Assembly (NCBI GenBank): GCA_019685575.1 | Contig: JABFQO010000011.1 | Location: forward strand, 1-56,875 | Reading direction: 5' to 3' | Length of the DNA: 56,875 nucleotides | From: Candidatus Bathyarchaeota archaeon A05DMB-4 | Lineage (GTDB): Archaea; Thermoproteota; Bathyarchaeia; Bathyarchaeales; SOJC01 | In this document: piece after piece, positions 1 to 8,447 of the stretch | How positions within the stretch are numbered: position 1 is the stretch's first letter | Layout: every line of letters begins with the position of its first letter | The notes under the pieces: generated by a model | The model's database searches: none | The model's input: only the letters and a program-made list of their open reading frames with translations | What the model was told of the DNA's origin: nothing | Made by a program: the position numbers and the translations under genes

Positions 1-1
1 T

Positions 2-949
2 TTGTGGCTTATAAACTCAAGCGGTTTGACACCTATATTTCAGCTAAACTTTTGGACTGTGAAAGAAGGGAAAGTAGTTCTGCAGGTTCCCTTATACATG
101 AACTCTACAACGACGAATCTCGGAACACCAGAGTTCCGTCAATTATGGATAGAGCAAGCGGTTAACATTTCACGGGATTACCACCCAAAATATTTCTGTT
201 TAGGAAATGAAGTTGACACATACTATTGGAATTGCAGTCAAGAAGACTTTGATAATTATGTCAGCCTGGTAAGCGAAACTTATGACGGCATCAAGGCAGT
301 GTCTCCAGAGACAAAGATATTCATAGTTTTTAGGCTTGACACGATCGATGCTTATAACGGGTGGTTCTTAATAGAAAAATTCGACAAAGACAAGATCGAC
401 CTATTTGGCTTCACGTCGTACCCATACATGCTTGGTTATCCAGGTCCTGCTTGGTATGACGCGCCTGAAAATATGCCTTCTAATTATTACACACGAATTA
501 TGAACTACACCGGGGATAAACCGATTGTCTTCAGTGAAATAGGATGGACCAGTTCAGAACTATTAAGAGGCGGATCAGAGCAAGAACAAGTCCAGTTTCT
601 GCTTTGGTTTTTGGAACATACGAAAGATATGCCCTTGGAGATTGTCAGCTGGTTATGCTTGCATGATCTTCGCACGGTTGAAGAAGAAACTAATCCCAAC
701 GCTATGCCAAACGATTTTGTAGGGTTGAAATACAAGAATGGAACGGAAAAAGCAGCATGGATTTATTGGCAAACACTTCATTCAATTCCTTATTCAGTTC
801 CAGAGTTTCCAGTTTTGTGGCTTACTCTTACCTCATTAACGCTCGTTATGTTTGCTGCAATTATGCTTCACAGAGTAGCAATAAACCATTTCAAAAAACA
901 TCGTCAACCATTAAGGCACATGACTTTATTCAAGGTCAATAAATCCTAA
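2..949 (+). CDS. Membrane-anchored glycoside hydrolase-like protein, 5' partial
   Basis: The reading frame is open to the left edge of the window, so the true start is probably outside it. The visible 315 residues look like the second half of a TIM-barrel glycosidase of the GH53/GH5 kind. A GNEVD stretch near residue 68 could carry the acid/base glutamate and an FSEIGW stretch near residue 179 the nucleophile. The C-terminus has the pattern PEFP, a hydrophobic span of about 20 residues and a basic tail (near residues 267-300), which resembles the sorting or anchor tails of archaeal surface proteins. It would therefore act outside the cell, on a polysaccharide or glycoprotein that cannot be named from this fragment. 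The fold call is moderately sure and the exact family is not. Confidence 0.6.
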   Translation: MWLINSSGLTPIFQLNFWTVKEGKVVLQVPLYMNSTTTNLGTPEFRQLWIEQAVNISRDYHPKYFCLGNEVDTYYWNCSQEDFDNYVSLVSETYDGIKAVSPETKIFIVFRLDTIDAYNGWFLIEKFDKDKIDLFGFTSYPYMLGYPGPAWYDAPENMPSNYYTRIMNYTGDKPIVFSEIGWTSSELLRGGSEQEQVQFLLWFLEHTKDMPLEIVSWLCLHDLRTVEEETNPNAMPNDFVGLKYKNGTEKAAWIYWQTLHSIPYSVPEFPVLWLTLTSLTLVMFAAIMLHRVAINHFKKHRQPLRHMTLFKVNKS

Positions 950-1066
950 GAATCAACAACTATGACGTAAACACGCTCCACGATTTTCACTGTTAGGATT
1001 AGTATTCTGAATCCAGACGCCGCTTTCATAAATCTGTTATGCGTGCTAGTGCTACGTAACGGTTGG

Positions 1067-1522
1067 ATGAAAAAGTTGAGTACATCAAATCAACTCGAAG
1101 AACTGCAAAACATAAAAGCGCGACTAGAAGAAGAATCGCGTTCTCTACAGGATCGTCAAAAAGACTTGGAAGAAAAAACAAAAATTCTCGAAGAAAAAAT
1201 TGCGATAGAAGAACTTAAAAACCGCAACAGAGCAACGCAAGAGTCCATTTCCCAGTTGGAATCCAAGATTCGCGAACTAGAGCAAAGGTTGGAAGAAGTA
1301 TCGCACGAATCAGACGACCAAAAACACAAAGTTGAACCGGTCTCTCCTGCAGAAACTTCAGAAGAACCTCAAACGGCACCTGAACCTACAGAGACAATAG
1401 CGGAAGACTCGGAAGAGGAAGCCTTTACAGTGACAGCACCTGAGGAACCGATGATACAAGAACAAGAAGCACTAAGCGAAAGCAAAAAAAGCCACGAAAA
1501 AAAGAAACGCAAATTCTTCTAA
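1067..1522 (+). CDS. Coiled-coil protein of unknown function
   Basis: The protein has about 151 residues and is very rich in Glu, Lys and Gln. Residues 5-90 carry a strong heptad pattern typical of a long coiled coil. A Glu/Pro/Thr-rich segment that is probably disordered follows, and the end is a lysine-rich tail. ATG at 1067 gives a tidy start; a GTG eight codons upstream (1043) is also possible, and neither has a clear ribosome site. There is no signal peptide or membrane segment. No family was recognised, and the composition suggests a structural or scaffolding role only in a general sense. Confidence 0.5.
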   Translation: MKKLSTSNQLEELQNIKARLEEESRSLQDRQKDLEEKTKILEEKIAIEELKNRNRATQESISQLESKIRELEQRLEEVSHESDDQKHKVEPVSPAETSEEPQTAPEPTETIAEDSEEEAFTVTAPEEPMIQEQEALSESKKSHEKKKRKFF

Positions 1523-1660
1523 ACTAAACGCGACATAAGCTTTCCCAGCCCTTCAGCAACTCATTCTCTGCTTTGTGTGCGTAATTAAGAATTTCAAGTC
1601 TGAATTTTGCATTCATAAAGATTAATTTAGCTTTCAACATCTGAGTTCTTGCGATCCGCC

Positions 1661-2074
1661 ATGCGCCCGAAAATCAGAAAACAAAAAAGCGTTAAAGGAA
1701 AACAAGCCTTAGAAGTGAGTCAACAAGCAGTTAAGATCCTTAGAGAGTTGAAGGATGAGGAAGCCTTCTACTTCTATGAAAACATTGGAAAACCAACAGG
1801 AGAAAACGCAAAAAGCCTTTCGGAGTTCCTTAACAAAATAAACACCGCAAAACTGGAATGCCTACAATTTCATTTGGAAAGAAAAGACTTTCAAAAATGG
1901 ATAAAAGGAACACTCGGCGATTCTAAACTTGCAGAAATGATGGAGACAATCACCCCTAAAAACAACGAAACACTCAGAGCAAAACTTCAAGGGATAGTTC
2001 AAAATCGTTTGCAGGAACTGAAAGACGCGTTCATTACTATAGAGGTAAAAGAACCACTAACCATCAAAAAATGA
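1661..2074 (+). CDS. DUF5752 family protein
   Basis: This small soluble protein of about 137 residues has features I associate with the DUF5752 family: an FYFY...G.PTG..A.SL.EF block near residues 35-55, then FHLERKDF..WI...LGD. Members of this family have no established role known to me. ATG at 1661 is preferred; an in-frame TTG at 1649 would add four residues. The C-terminal part is helical and charged. The gene stands alone, tail to tail with the ACD gene that follows, so context gives no function. Confidence 0.6.
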   Translation: MRPKIRKQKSVKGKQALEVSQQAVKILRELKDEEAFYFYENIGKPTGENAKSLSEFLNKINTAKLECLQFHLERKDFQKWIKGTLGDSKLAEMMETITPKNNETLRAKLQGIVQNRLQELKDAFITIEVKEPLTIKK

Positions 2075-2143
2075 GCCCAAGCTGTTTTCTTTAAGTGTAC
2101 AAAATTTGAAGCTGTTCTCTAGGGTGCTAAGAAGTGGCAATTT

Positions 2144-4810
2144 TTAGGCGAGGTTTAGTGTTGCTTTTTGTGCTTCTTCGTCAAAAGGTTCCATTTTGAA
2201 GCCTTTTTTGGTGCACAAGTTTATCATTTTGGTGTTGTCTGAAATCACGTATCCGTATATTGTTTCTAAACCCGCGTCTTTACCGATTTGAATAATGCAA
2301 TCGATTAGCTTCGATCCAAGCCCATGCCCTTGCCATTGGTCGCCCACAACAACGGCGAATTCTCCGTTTTTTCCTCCAGGTTCTAAAATGACTCGCCCGA
2401 CGCCTATGAGTCTTCTTTTGTCTTTCTGTGCCTCGGCGACTATGGCGACTTCGCGGTCGTAGTCTAAATTGCAGTATCTCGTTAGGGTTTCATGAGTCAT
2501 ATCTTTGATTACTTGGAAGAACCTAAGCCTCATGGTTTCCTCTGAAAGCGACTTGAACAGTTCGTCAAGAAGGGGTTCGTCTTCTGGTTTTATGGGGCGA
2601 AGAAGAACAGATGTGCCGTCTTTTAACTGCCATTGAGACACGTATTTTTTAGGATAAGGCGCTATTACCAGATGTTCGTGAGGCTGGAATCCATGTAAAA
2701 TTTTCTCCTTGTCTATCGCTATCCGCGCGTCGACAGCGACGGCGTTGGTTCCGTCAAAAATTAGAGGGTTTATGTCTATTTCTTTTATTTCAGGATAGTC
2801 TATGACAATCTGAGAAAACTTGACCAGAATTTCCTCGAGGACTCTTGCATTAGGTAACTGACCATTTGACGTTAGATGCTTGTAAATTGCTATTCTCTCC
2901 ATCAAACGTCTCGCAAGCACCTGATTAAGAGGCGGAAATCCAATAGCAGTGTCTTTCCACAACTCTGTTGCGATTCCGCCCGCACCAAAAACGATCACAG
3001 AGCCAAACTGAAGGTCTCTCTTTGCGCCGATAAGCAGTTCATATCCGTGTTTTTGAATCATGGGTTGAATGACTACACCTTGGAATTCTGCTTCGGGCTT
3101 GTAGTTCCTAACTCTTCCAGCTAATTCATAAAAAAACGCCCTAACCTCAGTAGGCGACCATATGTTTAGAATGACGCCTTCGGCTTTAGATTTGTGAGTA
3201 ATCTGAGGTGACAGAGCCTTCATCACTACTGGATAACCCAGATCGGAGGAGAAGGTTTCAGCTTCGTCTGGTGATTTTGCGACTACAGTTTTTATTGTTG
3301 GAATCTTGTAAGCTTCGAGAAACTGGAATGATTCGGGTTGAGTGAGTACTTCTCGGCCTTCATTAAATGCTTTTCTTAAAATCTCTCGCAGAACAGACGG
3401 AACGGATAATTCCACCGAAATCTCTTCGGGCATTTGATACAAGAGTTCGAGGTTCTGCGTGTAGCTATACATATACATGAAAATGGATACGGCTTGCTCA
3501 GGGGTAGTGAACGCTGGAATGCCGTTCTTTTGAAGGACACGCCGTGCTTTCCAGCATTCGTCCTCGCCCATTAACACTGTAAGTATAGGTTTTGTGGTTT
3601 GTTTTGAGATTTCCACGATTGTTTTTGCCATCGAAACTGGATCCGTAGCGCCTTGTGGAGTGTACAGAACGAGGAAGCCGTTGCTGTTCGGATCATTGAA
3701 GCAAGTTTCCACGACTTTTCTGAACCTTTCCGGAGTGGCCTCTTCCAAAATGTCGACTGGGTTTGTGAAGCTGCAGTAAGAGGGCAAAATACTCTTTAAC
3801 GCTTGAACAGTTTCGCTACTCAGTGACGAGAGTTTTCCACCCTTGGCGATTAAGCAGTCTGTAGCCATGATTGCGGGTCCACCGGCGTTTGTGATAATGG
3901 TGAGGTTGGGGCCCTTGGGGTTTGGTTGCATGGCTAAGGTTTCGGCACATTTAAAAAGGTCGCTTATGGCTTCCACTCGAACTACGCCTACACGTCTAAA
4001 AGCCGCGTCATAAACCGCGTCTTCTCCGCACAAAGCACCAGTGTGACAAAATGTGGGTTCTACACTTTCGTCGAACCGCCCCGCCTTCACCACCACAATT
4101 GGTTTGGCGCGTGCAAATCCCCTCGCCGCGCTCATGAATTTCCTTGCATTTTTGATGGACTCCATGTACAACACGATGCTTCTTGTCTGCGGGTCAGAGC
4201 CAAAATAATCGATCAAATCCCCAAAATCTACATCAAGCATTGAACCAGTCGAAACCACTGCGCTGAAACCGAGATAAGCCTCAGACGTCCAATCCAGCCC
4301 AGAAGCGCAAAGCGCGGCGCTTTGTGAAATGAACGCGATTTTGCCGGGAATGGCGGTTCGGTTGGAGAATGTTGCGTTGAGTTTTATTTTCGGTCTCATG
4401 ACGCCGAAACTGTTAGGTCCTATGACGCGCATGCCATACTGGTTTTTTAATTTGAGGATTTGTGCCTCCAGAGCCTCGCCCTCTTTTCCCGTTTCTTTAA
4501 AGCCTGCGGAGACAATTATTATTCCTGCGACGCCAGCTTTTCCGCATTCTTCCACTATTTGCGGTACAGTATGCGCTGGAGTGGCGATGATGGCGAGGTC
4601 GACTTGCCATGGGATTTTTGTGATGCTTGGGTAGGCGGTTATGCCTTGTACGGTGGGTCTGAAGGGGTTAACTGGATAAACCACGCCCTTGTAGCCCACG
4701 CCAATCAGGTTTCTGAGGAGCTTTGCGCCTAGAGAGTTTTCGCGGTCGCTGGCGCCGATGATTGCTATTCGTCGGGGATTGAAAATTTTGTCAAGGTTTT
4801 CAGTGCCCAC
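2144..4810 (-). CDS. ADP-forming acetate-CoA ligase (alpha-beta) fused to a GNAT acetyltransferase
   Basis: The single 888-residue chain has, in order, a CoA-binding Rossmann domain (about 1-140), a succinyl-CoA-ligase-like domain (about 150-450), an ATP-grasp beta part (about 480-710) and a C-terminal GNAT domain (about 730-888). The alpha part keeps the HTGAL motif whose histidine is the phosphorylated catalytic residue in ADP-forming acyl-CoA synthetases. It could thus make ATP from acetyl-CoA, ADP and phosphate, releasing acetate. The domain order and length also match the Pat/YfiQ protein acetyltransferases, whose ligase part is usually catalytically dead. Position next to the ACDS operon favours a role in acetogenesis, perhaps with lysine acetylation as a second activity. 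The start is GTG. A TATA-like stretch lies upstream near 4865-4880. Confidence 0.85.
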   Translation of the reverse strand: MGTENLDKIFNPRRIAIIGASDRENSLGAKLLRNLIGVGYKGVVYPVNPFRPTVQGITAYPSITKIPWQVDLAIIATPAHTVPQIVEECGKAGVAGIIIVSAGFKETGKEGEALEAQILKLKNQYGMRVIGPNSFGVMRPKIKLNATFSNRTAIPGKIAFISQSAALCASGLDWTSEAYLGFSAVVSTGSMLDVDFGDLIDYFGSDPQTRSIVLYMESIKNARKFMSAARGFARAKPIVVVKAGRFDESVEPTFCHTGALCGEDAVYDAAFRRVGVVRVEAISDLFKCAETLAMQPNPKGPNLTIITNAGGPAIMATDCLIAKGGKLSSLSSETVQALKSILPSYCSFTNPVDILEEATPERFRKVVETCFNDPNSNGFLVLYTPQGATDPVSMAKTIVEISKQTTKPILTVLMGEDECWKARRVLQKNGIPAFTTPEQAVSIFMYMYSYTQNLELLYQMPEEISVELSVPSVLREILRKAFNEGREVLTQPESFQFLEAYKIPTIKTVVAKSPDEAETFSSDLGYPVVMKALSPQITHKSKAEGVILNIWSPTEVRAFFYELAGRVRNYKPEAEFQGVVIQPMIQKHGYELLIGAKRDLQFGSVIVFGAGGIATELWKDTAIGFPPLNQVLARRLMERIAIYKHLTSNGQLPNARVLEEILVKFSQIVIDYPEIKEIDINPLIFDGTNAVAVDARIAIDKEKILHGFQPHEHLVIAPYPKKYVSQWQLKDGTSVLLRPIKPEDEPLLDELFKSLSEETMRLRFFQVIKDMTHETLTRYCNLDYDREVAIVAEAQKDKRRLIGVGRVILEPGGKNGEFAVVVGDQWQGHGLGSKLIDCIIQIGKDAGLETIYGYVISDNTKMINLCTKKGFKMEPFDEEAQKATLNLA

Positions 4811-4919
4811 TCTCGAAGCGCCTCAATTGCTCTGGTTAAAGACCGCTAGTCACATAGAGGTATATACAATATATAATCTTAAATGTTCCCGCTGACACGC
4901 GAAAGGCTGATTTGACGGT

Positions 4920-5099
4920 TCACACGGTTTTAAGCGTCAAACGAGTGGTGTTCACGTCGACTTCGACGATTTTACAGTTTTTGAATTCTTTAGATTCGCC
5001 GATTATGGTTTTGACGGTTACTTTATTTCCCTCTGTTTTCGCGTAAACTACATCTTTGAATACTGTTTTCCCGTTAAGTATGACGTTAAACTCGCACAT
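4920..5099 (-). CDS. CooT-like nickel-binding small protein
   Basis: This 59-residue protein starts MCEF and keeps the pattern of the CooT family: Cys at position 2, an NVILNGK beta hairpin and a V-Y-x-K-x-E-G-N core. Known CooT proteins bind one nickel ion through Cys2 in CO dehydrogenase systems. An in-frame ATG four codons upstream (5111) would bury the cysteine, so the inner ATG is preferred on functional grounds. It lies between the ferredoxin gene and the ACD gene, about 0.6 kb from the end of the ACDS operon, whose CODH and ACS centres both contain nickel. The role in nickel supply is inferred from family and place. Confidence 0.7.
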   Translation of the reverse strand: MCEFNVILNGKTVFKDVVYAKTEGNKVTVKTIIGESKEFKNCKIVEVDVNTTRLTLKTV

Positions 5100-5229
5100 T
5101 TTTGATTCCATCCAACAACCTAATAATAATCAAACAATTATAAATTCTCCTCTCTCGGCTATACGGGCTTCTGTTTTTTTTAGATTTGGAATAAGTAATT
5201 ATAATCCACGAGTATTATACGTTTCATGA

Positions 5230-5730
5230 ATGCGTAATAAAAAGACAAAGATGAAACAAATGCCCCAAAAAAGCGAACCTAACAAGCCCTCAAGCCTCGA
5301 CATTTTTCAAATGCTGACGGAAACGAAGGAAAAAGAAAAAAAGAAAAGAAGAACCGAACTTTTGGCTCCGTTGGGCATAAAGGAATTTTTTACTGAGGGA
5401 AACATAACCATAAACAAAAGAACATGTCAAGGCTTGGAGTGCAAACTCTGCATAAAAGCGTGTCCAACTAACGCTTTGTTTTGGAAGGCGGGCGAGGTTG
5501 GAATCGCAGAAGAGCTTTGCGTATACTGCGGCGCTTGTGTCTTGAGTTGCATCGTGGACGACTGCATAAAAATCACGAGAAAAAGAGACACGGGCGAGGT
5601 TGAAAAATTCAGCAAACCACGAGACTTTATAATCCTTCAAAAAAACATAAACACAAAAAAACTTGTCAAGACCATAAAAGACCTTTTTGCAGAAGCAACA
5701 AAAAAAGACGAAGAAACAAAAAAATCTTAA
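5230..5730 (+). CDS. Ferredoxin-like protein with two [4Fe-4S] motifs
   Basis: The 166-residue protein has a basic N-terminal extension of about 55 residues, then a diferredoxin core between roughly residues 62 and 115. The first cluster motif includes CKLCIKACP and the second CVYCGACVLSC. A lysine-rich tail follows. It converges on the last ACDS gene with a 9-base gap. ACDS needs a low-potential ferredoxin partner, so this is a plausible electron carrier, but it is on the other strand and not part of the operon. The long charged N-terminal and C-terminal extensions are unusual for a simple ferredoxin and could mediate docking. Confidence 0.75.
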   Translation: MRNKKTKMKQMPQKSEPNKPSSLDIFQMLTETKEKEKKKRRTELLAPLGIKEFFTEGNITINKRTCQGLECKLCIKACPTNALFWKAGEVGIAEELCVYCGACVLSCIVDDCIKITRKRDTGEVEKFSKPRDFIILQKNINTKKLVKTIKDLFAEATKKDEETKKS

Positions 5731-5739
5731 AATAAAAAA

Positions 5740-7179
5740 TTATTGCGCGGCTTGCCATTTCTCTTGCAGAAACTTAGGAATGTCCGACGAATCCCTTGGG
5801 CCCACGAGTACTTGCCAGCCGCTCATTTCTTCGATTTCGCCGCTTAGTCGGGCTGCTTTGCCGGGGATTATGAGTTTTTTGTGTTTGACTTTGTTTTCGA
5901 TTCCTGCAGTCTTCAGTGCGTCGGCGACTTTTTCGGCTGTGAGTTTTCTTCCCGCAACTGCGCTGTCGACGGCTATGCCTTCGGTGTCGACGACTAGGAG
6001 ATAGGCGTTTACTTTGGCGTTTTCGATGTCTGAGGCTACGGTGTAATACGTAAGTGCAAAATTTGTCGTAAACATGACTGGCGAATTTTCGTCGGGGGTT
6101 CCGAACACTTTCAAGCCTGGCTCGACTGCGACTGGTTTTCGCGGGTCTGTGTAGATGTTTTGCCTCAACACAACAGGGGGAAGCAACGCCCAACCGTCAA
6201 TGTTGTGCATAATCAAAACGTCAGCATAACGAACAATCAGCATGGCCGCCAAGTAAGCCTCTCGCCACTTTGCAAGTTCGTCAGGAATCCCGCCTCTGTT
6301 CATCCAAGCAACCATGGGCACACCAATCAGCGGAAAACCCAGCAGTTCGTCACCGCGTTTGCAGGCAGCGCGGCGAACCATAGTAAAGTTGTTAAGCGTC
6401 TCAGCCAATCCGTCGCTTAGGAACGTGCCCGGGTCGAGCACAAGGTCTTCCACGCCATACTCAAGCAATGTTCTACTCAACGATTTCAGCAGTTTCAAGT
6501 TGTTGGGCACAAAAACCGTTAGGGGACAACCATACATCAACGCGAGTTCAGCCATTTCTTTCCAGTTGTCCTTCGTCGCTGCATAAAGCAATGGTCGAGC
6601 CTTGGGCGCCGCCATCAGTCCCGCCTCCAAGACGCTTGGGTTTAGTGAGCAGAGGATTAATGGTAGGTTCGTGTTTTCGGCTACTTTTTTGACTGTAGCC
6701 CTGTATCTCTCCGGATCATTGGAAGTAGAGCGTACGGCTATCATGTTAAGTTTCAACGTTTGCCCGATGTATTCAAAATTGAAGTTTGCGGTTCGTTTTA
6801 CTCTGTCAAGTATCTCTTGCTCGGGCATCTCGTCGGTCACGTCGATGGCGATTGCAGTGGGGTTGAAGTATGCGAATTCGTGGCGGTACATGACGAGTTT
6901 CCCGCCGATTTTGACAGCCTTGTCGCCTACGCCTACAATAATCTCTTTTACGGCTGGCTTCAGCATTTCTTTCAGTTGCTTGTAGGCTCTCTCGTTTTCC
7001 TTCTTCAAAAGCGGCGGACAACTGTCAATTGAGACTTCACGGTTCACAACCTTCGTAGCGAAAGCCATACAGTTTTCTTCACCACATTCTTTGCAGTTGG
7101 TCCTCGGAAGAAGCTTGTAAACATCGATTGGACTAAGTTCCTTAATGCCCGCTTTGCCTTTCACTTCACGTTCACTCAT
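5740..7179 (-). CDS. cdhE: ACDS complex gamma subunit (corrinoid iron-sulfur protein, large subunit)
   Basis: This is the large subunit of the corrinoid iron-sulfur protein, which carries the methyl group from methyl-H4MPT to the A-cluster of ACDS. The N-terminal [4Fe-4S] motif is visible as Cys29, Cys32, Cys37 and Cys54 (the NCKECG..NC..SC pattern), followed by a TIM-barrel domain and a C-terminal cobamide-binding domain. I place the start at ATG 7179, which has GGAG nine bases upstream; in-frame upstream codons run into cdhD. The length of 479 residues fits the family. It is the last gene of cdhABCDE, 17 bases after cdhD. Confidence 0.95.
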   Translation of the reverse strand: MSEREVKGKAGIKELSPIDVYKLLPRTNCKECGEENCMAFATKVVNREVSIDSCPPLLKKENERAYKQLKEMLKPAVKEIIVGVGDKAVKIGGKLVMYRHEFAYFNPTAIAIDVTDEMPEQEILDRVKRTANFNFEYIGQTLKLNMIAVRSTSNDPERYRATVKKVAENTNLPLILCSLNPSVLEAGLMAAPKARPLLYAATKDNWKEMAELALMYGCPLTVFVPNNLKLLKSLSRTLLEYGVEDLVLDPGTFLSDGLAETLNNFTMVRRAACKRGDELLGFPLIGVPMVAWMNRGGIPDELAKWREAYLAAMLIVRYADVLIMHNIDGWALLPPVVLRQNIYTDPRKPVAVEPGLKVFGTPDENSPVMFTTNFALTYYTVASDIENAKVNAYLLVVDTEGIAVDSAVAGRKLTAEKVADALKTAGIENKVKHKKLIIPGKAARLSGEIEEMSGWQVLVGPRDSSDIPKFLQEKWQAAQ

Positions 7180-7196
7180 ACTCAAACACTCCATAC

Positions 7197-8447
7197 CTAA
7201 ATCTTCATTGAAACCCACTCAACCAGCTTGTCGCCGCTACCCGTGTTCCCGCTTAAGAGTTCACGCGTAATATCCTTAAGCGTCTTCACAGCTGCAGGAT
7301 GCATCATCATAAACAAGTCCACGCCCGCAAGCAGAAGCGTCAACGCCGTGGTTACTTCCCACAATGGGCCCCTCATTTCACGGGGTTCCCATTCAGGCGT
7401 CATCTCTAACCATGCTTCTCTTGCTGCCCAAGCGTTAGTGGTGCCCGAAGACATCGGATGCGCCAGTTCGGGGTCGCCCATTAAAGCCGCAAGCCTCGCC
7501 CGCTCCATGTTGGTGAAAGCATAATCGAGACCGTAGCCTAGGGCTGCGGTTGTCAAGTCCATGACGATGTCTTCTTTCGGCAGAAAATCGTACAGTATGC
7601 GGTTGAGTTCTCTCGCTAGGTTCAGGTCCATGGGGGTAAAAGACAACGCTGCATGCCCATATTTTTTGACGAATTTTGCGCATCTTTCGATGTCCATGTC
7701 CCGCGTTATTGAACTCATAAGGAACCTTTCTCCAGCGAAAGTTTCCGCTACTGCTTCAAAGACATCGGCGTCTTTGACCGGGTCTCCGCATCCCCCGATA
7801 ACAAGCGGCACATCAACCGCTTGCGCCACTTGCTCAACAGTTTTTACGGCTTCTTGAGGCGAGGCGTTCTTGAGGAGCGGGTCGATGCTGATCAGGTGCA
7901 CGGTTATCATATCGGCGCCGAACTTTTCAACTGCCAACTTTGCCCAAGCCGCGGGGTCTTCCAGAACCTCCTTCACATGCATCTTCACCGCCTTAGCCAA
8001 GGGCACCTTCATGTCAAAAACGTCCATAGTTACAACTGGAGGATTAGGCATGGTTCTTTCAAAACTGTAAAACGCGGGTGCAGTTTCACCGCCGATTACG
8101 AGCGATTTTCCGCGGGTTCCGCCTTCGCTTTTCGTGGCGCCCAACTTGACTTCAACAACCTTGCCCGAGTAGGTTTCAACTGGCGGAATAAACTCGGCTT
8201 CGAGTAGTTGGGTCGGTTTTGCTTTCAGTCCTGGTAGAGCCATTTTTGGCGGAGCAACGCCGGGAGCAGCAACTGGTGTGGCGACTGTGCCGGGTTGTAT
8301 CCAGATTTCCAAGTCTCCGACGTTCATTTCGAAATCTTCAAGCTCGATTTCTTGAAGTTTCGCCAGAATCTCCAGCAAACGCGGGCTTAATTTCAGTCCT
8401 AACGCTGTTTCGTCTTTTTCTTTTCCCTTTTTAGGCAAGGATTTCAC
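7197..8447 (-). CDS. cdhD: ACDS complex delta subunit (corrinoid iron-sulfur protein, small subunit)
   Basis: The 416-residue protein is the small corrinoid-protein subunit that pairs with CdhE. The N-terminal 80 or so residues are a poorly conserved leader with a Pro/Ala linker, then the TIM-barrel core begins near VEVKLGATKSEGGTRGK. The GTG start overlaps the cdhC stop by four bases (GTGA), which shows translational coupling; an in-frame TTG nine bases further in, with AAGGTGA before it, is the alternative. The stop is TAG. Its job is to hold and position the methyl-cobamide between the methyltransferase and the A-cluster. Confidence 0.95.
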   Translation of the reverse strand: MKSLPKKGKEKDETALGLKLSPRLLEILAKLQEIELEDFEMNVGDLEIWIQPGTVATPVAAPGVAPPKMALPGLKAKPTQLLEAEFIPPVETYSGKVVEVKLGATKSEGGTRGKSLVIGGETAPAFYSFERTMPNPPVVTMDVFDMKVPLAKAVKMHVKEVLEDPAAWAKLAVEKFGADMITVHLISIDPLLKNASPQEAVKTVEQVAQAVDVPLVIGGCGDPVKDADVFEAVAETFAGERFLMSSITRDMDIERCAKFVKKYGHAALSFTPMDLNLARELNRILYDFLPKEDIVMDLTTAALGYGLDYAFTNMERARLAALMGDPELAHPMSSGTTNAWAAREAWLEMTPEWEPREMRGPLWEVTTALTLLLAGVDLFMMMHPAAVKTLKDITRELLSGNTGSGDKLVEWVSMKI

